Source of the DNA: Jaaginema sp046541115
Lineage (GTDB): Bacteria > Cyanobacteriota > Cyanobacteriia > Cyanobacteriales > Spirulinaceae
Reading direction: 5' to 3'
Length of the DNA stretch: 15,159 nt
Assembly: GCA_046541115.1 (NCBI GenBank)
Contig: JBKHDX010000108.1
Coordinates: 1-15,159 of the forward strand
The notes under the pieces are model-generated. The model was not told the origin of the DNA. It searched no databases and was given only the letters and a program-made list of their open reading frames with translations. A program made the translations under genes and the position numbers. This document shows, piece after piece, positions 12,771 through 15,159 of the stretch. Each line of letters starts with the position of its first letter. The stretch's first letter is position 1.

Positions 12771-13349
12771 ATGATTTTGTCTCAAAAACGCCTCACTCAA
12801 CTTATTTTCGGTGCTTGCTTGAGTTGTCTGATTGTCTTAATCTGTGGCAGTTTGTTTGCACCCACCCCAGCCCAGTTTATTGACGCAGAACAAATTGCTC
12901 CCCGTCTTTACGAACAATTACCGGATTTCCCCAAAGCGAATAATTATGTCAACCAAGAAACCGGAGAAGTCGAAGTCGAAAATACCCTCATTTCTCGGTT
13001 AATTCGCTATCACATTTTTGTTAAAAGTCGTCCACTTGAATATCGTTTGGATTGGAAACTAACCCTAGCTGATTATTTAGGGCTTTTAGACCCCATTCAA
13101 ATTAATAACTATCCCGGTGCCAGCGATTTAACGGAAAATCCAGTTCGTCAAGATATCGAACTCATCCGCAGTTTAACCCGCGAACAACGCAACGAATTTG
13201 TCAACGCGATCGCAGCCCGCTTTAATAATACCACCCCCGCCTCAACAACACCCCAAGCCACCGAAAATGACCGCCCAGGAGTCCGAAACACCCCGCAAAC
13301 GCCAAATCTACCCCCCGCACAAGGAGGGGCAGATTTACTGCGATTTTAA
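12771..13349 (+). CDS. Hypothetical exported protein with one N-terminal helix
   Basis: This 192-residue protein begins MILSQKRLTQLIFGACLSCL with a hydrophobic helix (about 9-30) and then PTPAQF. It is either a secreted precursor or anchored with the main part outside the cytoplasm. The middle (about 36-145) looks folded: QIAPRLYEQLPDFPKANNYV, then IRYHIFVKSRPLEYRLDWKL, TLADYLGLLDPIQI, and TREQRNEFVNAIAARFNN. The tail (about 150-190) is a low-complexity Thr/Pro/Gln linker. I recognise the middle as resembling a conserved cyanobacterial hypothetical family without known function. No cysteine lipobox is convincing; Cys16, Cys19 and Cys25 lie within the helix. It probably has its own promoter. 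The start has no strong ribosome-binding site. Confidence 0.72.
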   Translation: MILSQKRLTQLIFGACLSCLIVLICGSLFAPTPAQFIDAEQIAPRLYEQLPDFPKANNYVNQETGEVEVENTLISRLIRYHIFVKSRPLEYRLDWKLTLADYLGLLDPIQINNYPGASDLTENPVRQDIELIRSLTREQRNEFVNAIAARFNNTTPASTTPQATENDRPGVRNTPQTPNLPPAQGGADLLRF

Positions 13350-13355
13350 GCTTTT

Positions 13356-13559
13356 TTAACGGGACTGCGGAATGACCGGACAACTACGTTCAGGGTCGGG
13401 TTGAGCCAAATCAATCGCCGAAGCAGAACTGGGGTAAACTGAAGCAGGAAGTTCGCTGGCTACAGCACGGTCGAACAAAAGTTGTTGAACGGAAGACACC
13501 CCCAAAACAACAACAAAAGATGTCAGCACTAGAAGACTAAAATCCAGTTTTTTTCGCAT
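13356..13559 (-). CDS. Small membrane or secreted protein, 67 residues
   Basis: This short minus-strand gene converges with the previous one, leaving six bases between the stops. It encodes MRKKLDFSLLVLTSFVVVLG at the start, a signal-peptide-like or anchor segment (about 7-29). A short polar tail follows with LPASVYPSSASAIDLAQPDP and one Cys in RSCPVIPQSR. No family is recognised. Support is the positive N-terminus and single hydrophobic helix, an ATG start and the absence of any other gene in the interval. There is no ribosome-binding site, so it is a moderate call. Confidence 0.55.
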   Translation of the reverse strand: MRKKLDFSLLVLTSFVVVLGVSSVQQLLFDRAVASELPASVYPSSASAIDLAQPDPERSCPVIPQSR

Positions 13560-13633
13560 AGTGGGTGGTGCTTAGAAATTGAGAGAAGTTATAAGATTTG
13601 TCGGGTTGACCGAGGGATTTGTTCCCACGCTTT

Positions 13634-13689
13634 GTCCTTTGTCATTGGTACAAATTACGAGAAAGGGCAAATGACCCATGACAGAGGAC
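13634..13689. repeat. Imperfect inverted repeat of a GTCCTTTGTCATTGG type
   Basis: GTCCTTTGTCATTGGT (13634-13649) matches the reverse complement of 13674-13689 at 14 of 16 bases. This wording is typical of dispersed intergenic repeats in filamentous cyanobacteria. It sits between two minus-strand genes, and might help mRNA folding, but no T-run is present. Confidence 0.55.
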
Positions 13690-13745
13690 TAAAGACTTTT
13701 TCATTGTATCGTCGAGTGTTCTTGTTTGTGGGGCTTTATGGTTCC

Positions 13746-14372
13746 CTAAAGACTTTTAAGCCATTCCTTGAGGCTGTCGATTAAACTGCTTCCTCCGTAC
13801 ACCGCAGCCATAATCACAGAAACCATCAACACCAAGATTAAAACGCAAAAAATCAACCCACCGAAGCTAATTGCACCGTCATCTTCTGATAAGCCCACTC
13901 CGGTAATAAAAATACCGATTGCGGGGAGGGTATTTGTCCCTGGGATGGGAATCATCATCAAGACAGACATACAAGCGATCGCGATGCCTAATGCCATACG
14001 ACCGGGTAAACTGGTACACAGATAAGCATATCTGGGCTTGGTAACGGCTTCGATGCGTTTGAGCCAGGGAATGCCAGATTTCACAAAGCCTTGGGCTGTT
14101 TCGAGCTTGATGCTGTGATTCATCATACGGACGGGAAGCCAAGGCCGCCTGCGACCTGCAATCAGTTGTACCGCTAATAAAAATAAGACAATTCCGAAAG
14201 GAATTGAGTAACCTGGGGCCGGAATCGGTAAAGCCGAGGGTAATGCCAAAACGACGAACAAAAAGCCAAAAATGCGCTCTCCCGCGATTGAGAGGATGTC
14301 CGCTAGTTTAACCTTGGATTGACGGTCTTCTTGGAAAAAATAGCGGTCGAGTTCGACGGAAAGTTTAGCCAT
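13746..14372 (-). CDS. ExoD-family membrane protein
   Basis: The protein has 208 residues. The family (PF06055) is named after ExoD of Sinorhizobium meliloti, linked to exopolysaccharide production and alkali tolerance; the molecular activity is unknown. The signature is complete. ILSIAGERIFGFLFVVLALP is followed by SALPIPAPGYSIPFGIVLFL, then AVQLIAGRRRPWLPVRM. After a basic cytoplasmic loop (about 95-120), SLPGRMALGIAIACMSVLMM is followed by IPIPGTNTLPAIGIFITGVG and LSEDDGAISFGG. The last segment is another helix. The start ATG at 14372 gives MAKLSVELDRYF, expected for this family. It appears to be monocistronic, with a repeat-filled spacer downstream. Confidence 0.9.
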   Translation of the reverse strand: MAKLSVELDRYFFQEDRQSKVKLADILSIAGERIFGFLFVVLALPSALPIPAPGYSIPFGIVLFLLAVQLIAGRRRPWLPVRMMNHSIKLETAQGFVKSGIPWLKRIEAVTKPRYAYLCTSLPGRMALGIAIACMSVLMMIPIPGTNTLPAIGIFITGVGLSEDDGAISFGGLIFCVLILVLMVSVIMAAVYGGSSLIDSLKEWLKSL

Positions 14373-14518
14373 GTATAAACAATAACAGCTTAGAGCCAGA
14401 GGTAGGGCGATTTTAATCTATCCTTTCCCAGTTATATCACTTCGATCGGGAAATGGGCGATCGCGCTCTCTCTATATTCAATTTCAAAGCCTAGAATATC
14501 CCAAGATTACCGCCAAAT

Positions 14519-14695
14519 TTAGGTTGGTTTGGGGATGCGATCGCGCCGGATTTCTTCGAGGTCTTGTTGTTGAGTTGGGGTAACGGGAAAACCGACAGTA
14601 ATTCCCAAGTTAATTTGATGTTCAGTTGCTAACTTGGAGCGAGCGCGAAATATCAGCGACAATGGGATCGAATTGTGATTGAAGGGCGGCATCAT
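14519..14695 (-). CDS. Unexplained 58-codon frame overlapping the lipoprotein gene
   Basis: A minus-strand frame opens at tandem ATG codons (14695), overlaps the last 74 bases of the lipoprotein gene in another frame, and continues beyond its stop to a TAA at 14519. The part after the overlap reads LATEHQINLGITVGFPVTPT followed by QQQDLEEIRRDRIPKPT, and looks protein-like (balanced residues, ends on a charged tail that includes a GCGATCGC-coded Arg-Asp-Arg). No ribosome-binding site is seen. It may be a real overlapping gene, the end of a decayed gene or chance. I would treat it as unproven. Confidence 0.25.
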   Translation of the reverse strand: MMPPFNHNSIPLSLIFRARSKLATEHQINLGITVGFPVTPTQQQDLEEIRRDRIPKPT

Positions 14696-15159
14696 AGCGC
14701 AGTTCTAGGGTAATAATCACGCCATCTTGCAGCACAACTTTATTGTAAAACACTTCATCGCCGTTGTTATCATAACCCGATACCACAAACCAATTATCGC
14801 CGCGATCGCGATAGGTAATTTCTGTGTTCGCATCTTCCCGACCGAGATATTCTTGATAAAGTTCATCTAGGTCTCGCTCCAAGGAATTATGCGAGCCATA
14901 AACTACCATTTCGACCCGATTATCGGGAGCAACAAAACGACGACCGTCGTTATTCGTCGGTGCTTCTTGTATTTCTAATAAATCTACTGGATAAATCACC
15001 GAATAATCAAAACGCGAATTATAATAACGCTCGTAATTGACGTTTTCTGGCTCGGGAATTGTCTCAGCTTCGAGGGTTGTATCGGGAGCCGGGAAATCGG
15101 TAGCATTATGATTAGGGGATTGTGCCTCGGCACAACTTATTAAAATTAATGAAAGCAAG
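14622..15159 (-). CDS. Putative lipoprotein, 5' end cut by the window edge
   Basis: At least 178 residues are visible, and the true start lies to the right of the window. The first visible codons give LSLILISC, a hydrophobic run ending in a lipobox (Leu-Ile-Ser-Cys), so the mature protein is probably lipid-anchored on the outer face of the plasma membrane. The polar linker (about 10-40, rich in Pro, Glu and Thr) leads into a folded domain with YNSRFDYSVIYPVDLL, APDNRVEMVVYGSHN, YRDRGDNWFVVSGYDNNGD, VFYNKVVLQDGVIITLELRY and FDPIVADISRSLQ. The pattern, with a strongly conserved-looking Asn-Trp-Phe-Val-Val-Ser-Gly-Tyr, is one I have seen in small uncharacterised bacterial lipoproteins. Function is unknown. 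Confidence 0.78.
   Translation of the reverse strand, partial: LLSLILISCAEAQSPNHNATDFPAPDTTLEAETIPEPENVNYERYYNSRFDYSVIYPVDLLEIQEAPTNNDGRRFVAPDNRVEMVVYGSHNSLERDLDELYQEYLGREDANTEITYRDRGDNWFVVSGYDNNGDEVFYNKVVLQDGVIITLELRYDAALQSQFDPIVADISRSLQVSN

Overview
The window comes from a cyanobacterium. The octamer GCGATCGC (HIP1) recurs through most of it, often in overlapping pairs. The gene set also fits: a 77-residue RNA polymerase omega subunit, a thylakoid-type thioredoxin-fold protein, a DUF4168 protein and PEP synthase. The short dispersed repeats (TGTTGACTG-type runs, a GGGGAAACCCC block, a GAACCCCGG palindrome, a GTAGGGTGGG motif) resemble those of filamentous, Oscillatoriales-like genomes. That lineage guess is an inference. 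There is no phage, plasmid, CRISPR array or complete insertion sequence. The window looks like ordinary chromosome with repeat-rich intergenic DNA.

Layout. At 1-170 there is a repeat block, followed by a minus-strand exported DUF11/SdrD-B-type protein (171-1139). A clear intrinsic terminator at 1370-1397 ends ppsA (1469-3973, minus), whose 608-bp upstream region holds two striking palindromic elements. moaD (4582-4863, minus) has a long leader with an inverted repeat and a MITE-like element upstream. It diverges from a secreted DUF4168 protein (5229-5720, plus). Next is a minus-strand operon of a haem/flavin ferric-reductase or NOX-like oxidoreductase (5946-7283) and a 53-residue membrane protein (5772-5933). 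A phage-holin-superfamily-IV-like membrane protein (7432-7770, minus) and an AI-2E-family transporter (7993-9027, plus) diverge around a perfect 18-bp palindrome. Downstream of the transporter lie a short coding remnant resembling the manganese exporter MntP and the second copy of a 33-bp palindrome.

The right half has cobD (10547-11572, minus) followed closely by a histidine kinase (9181-10530, minus) with no response regulator beside it. The plus strand then carries a thioredoxin-fold photosynthesis-associated protein, rpoZ and a conserved-looking exported protein. These are followed by a small minus-strand membrane protein, an ExoD-family protein and a lipoprotein cut by the window edge. 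An unexplained 58-codon frame overlaps the end of the lipoprotein gene.

Most genes are housekeeping or membrane functions with no single shared pathway. The most interesting signals are the five-residue tail after the MoaD Gly-Gly, the 53-residue partner of the haem oxidoreductase, the palindromes in three promoter regions, the cobD-kinase pairing and the repeat families. I found no convincing new multi-gene system.
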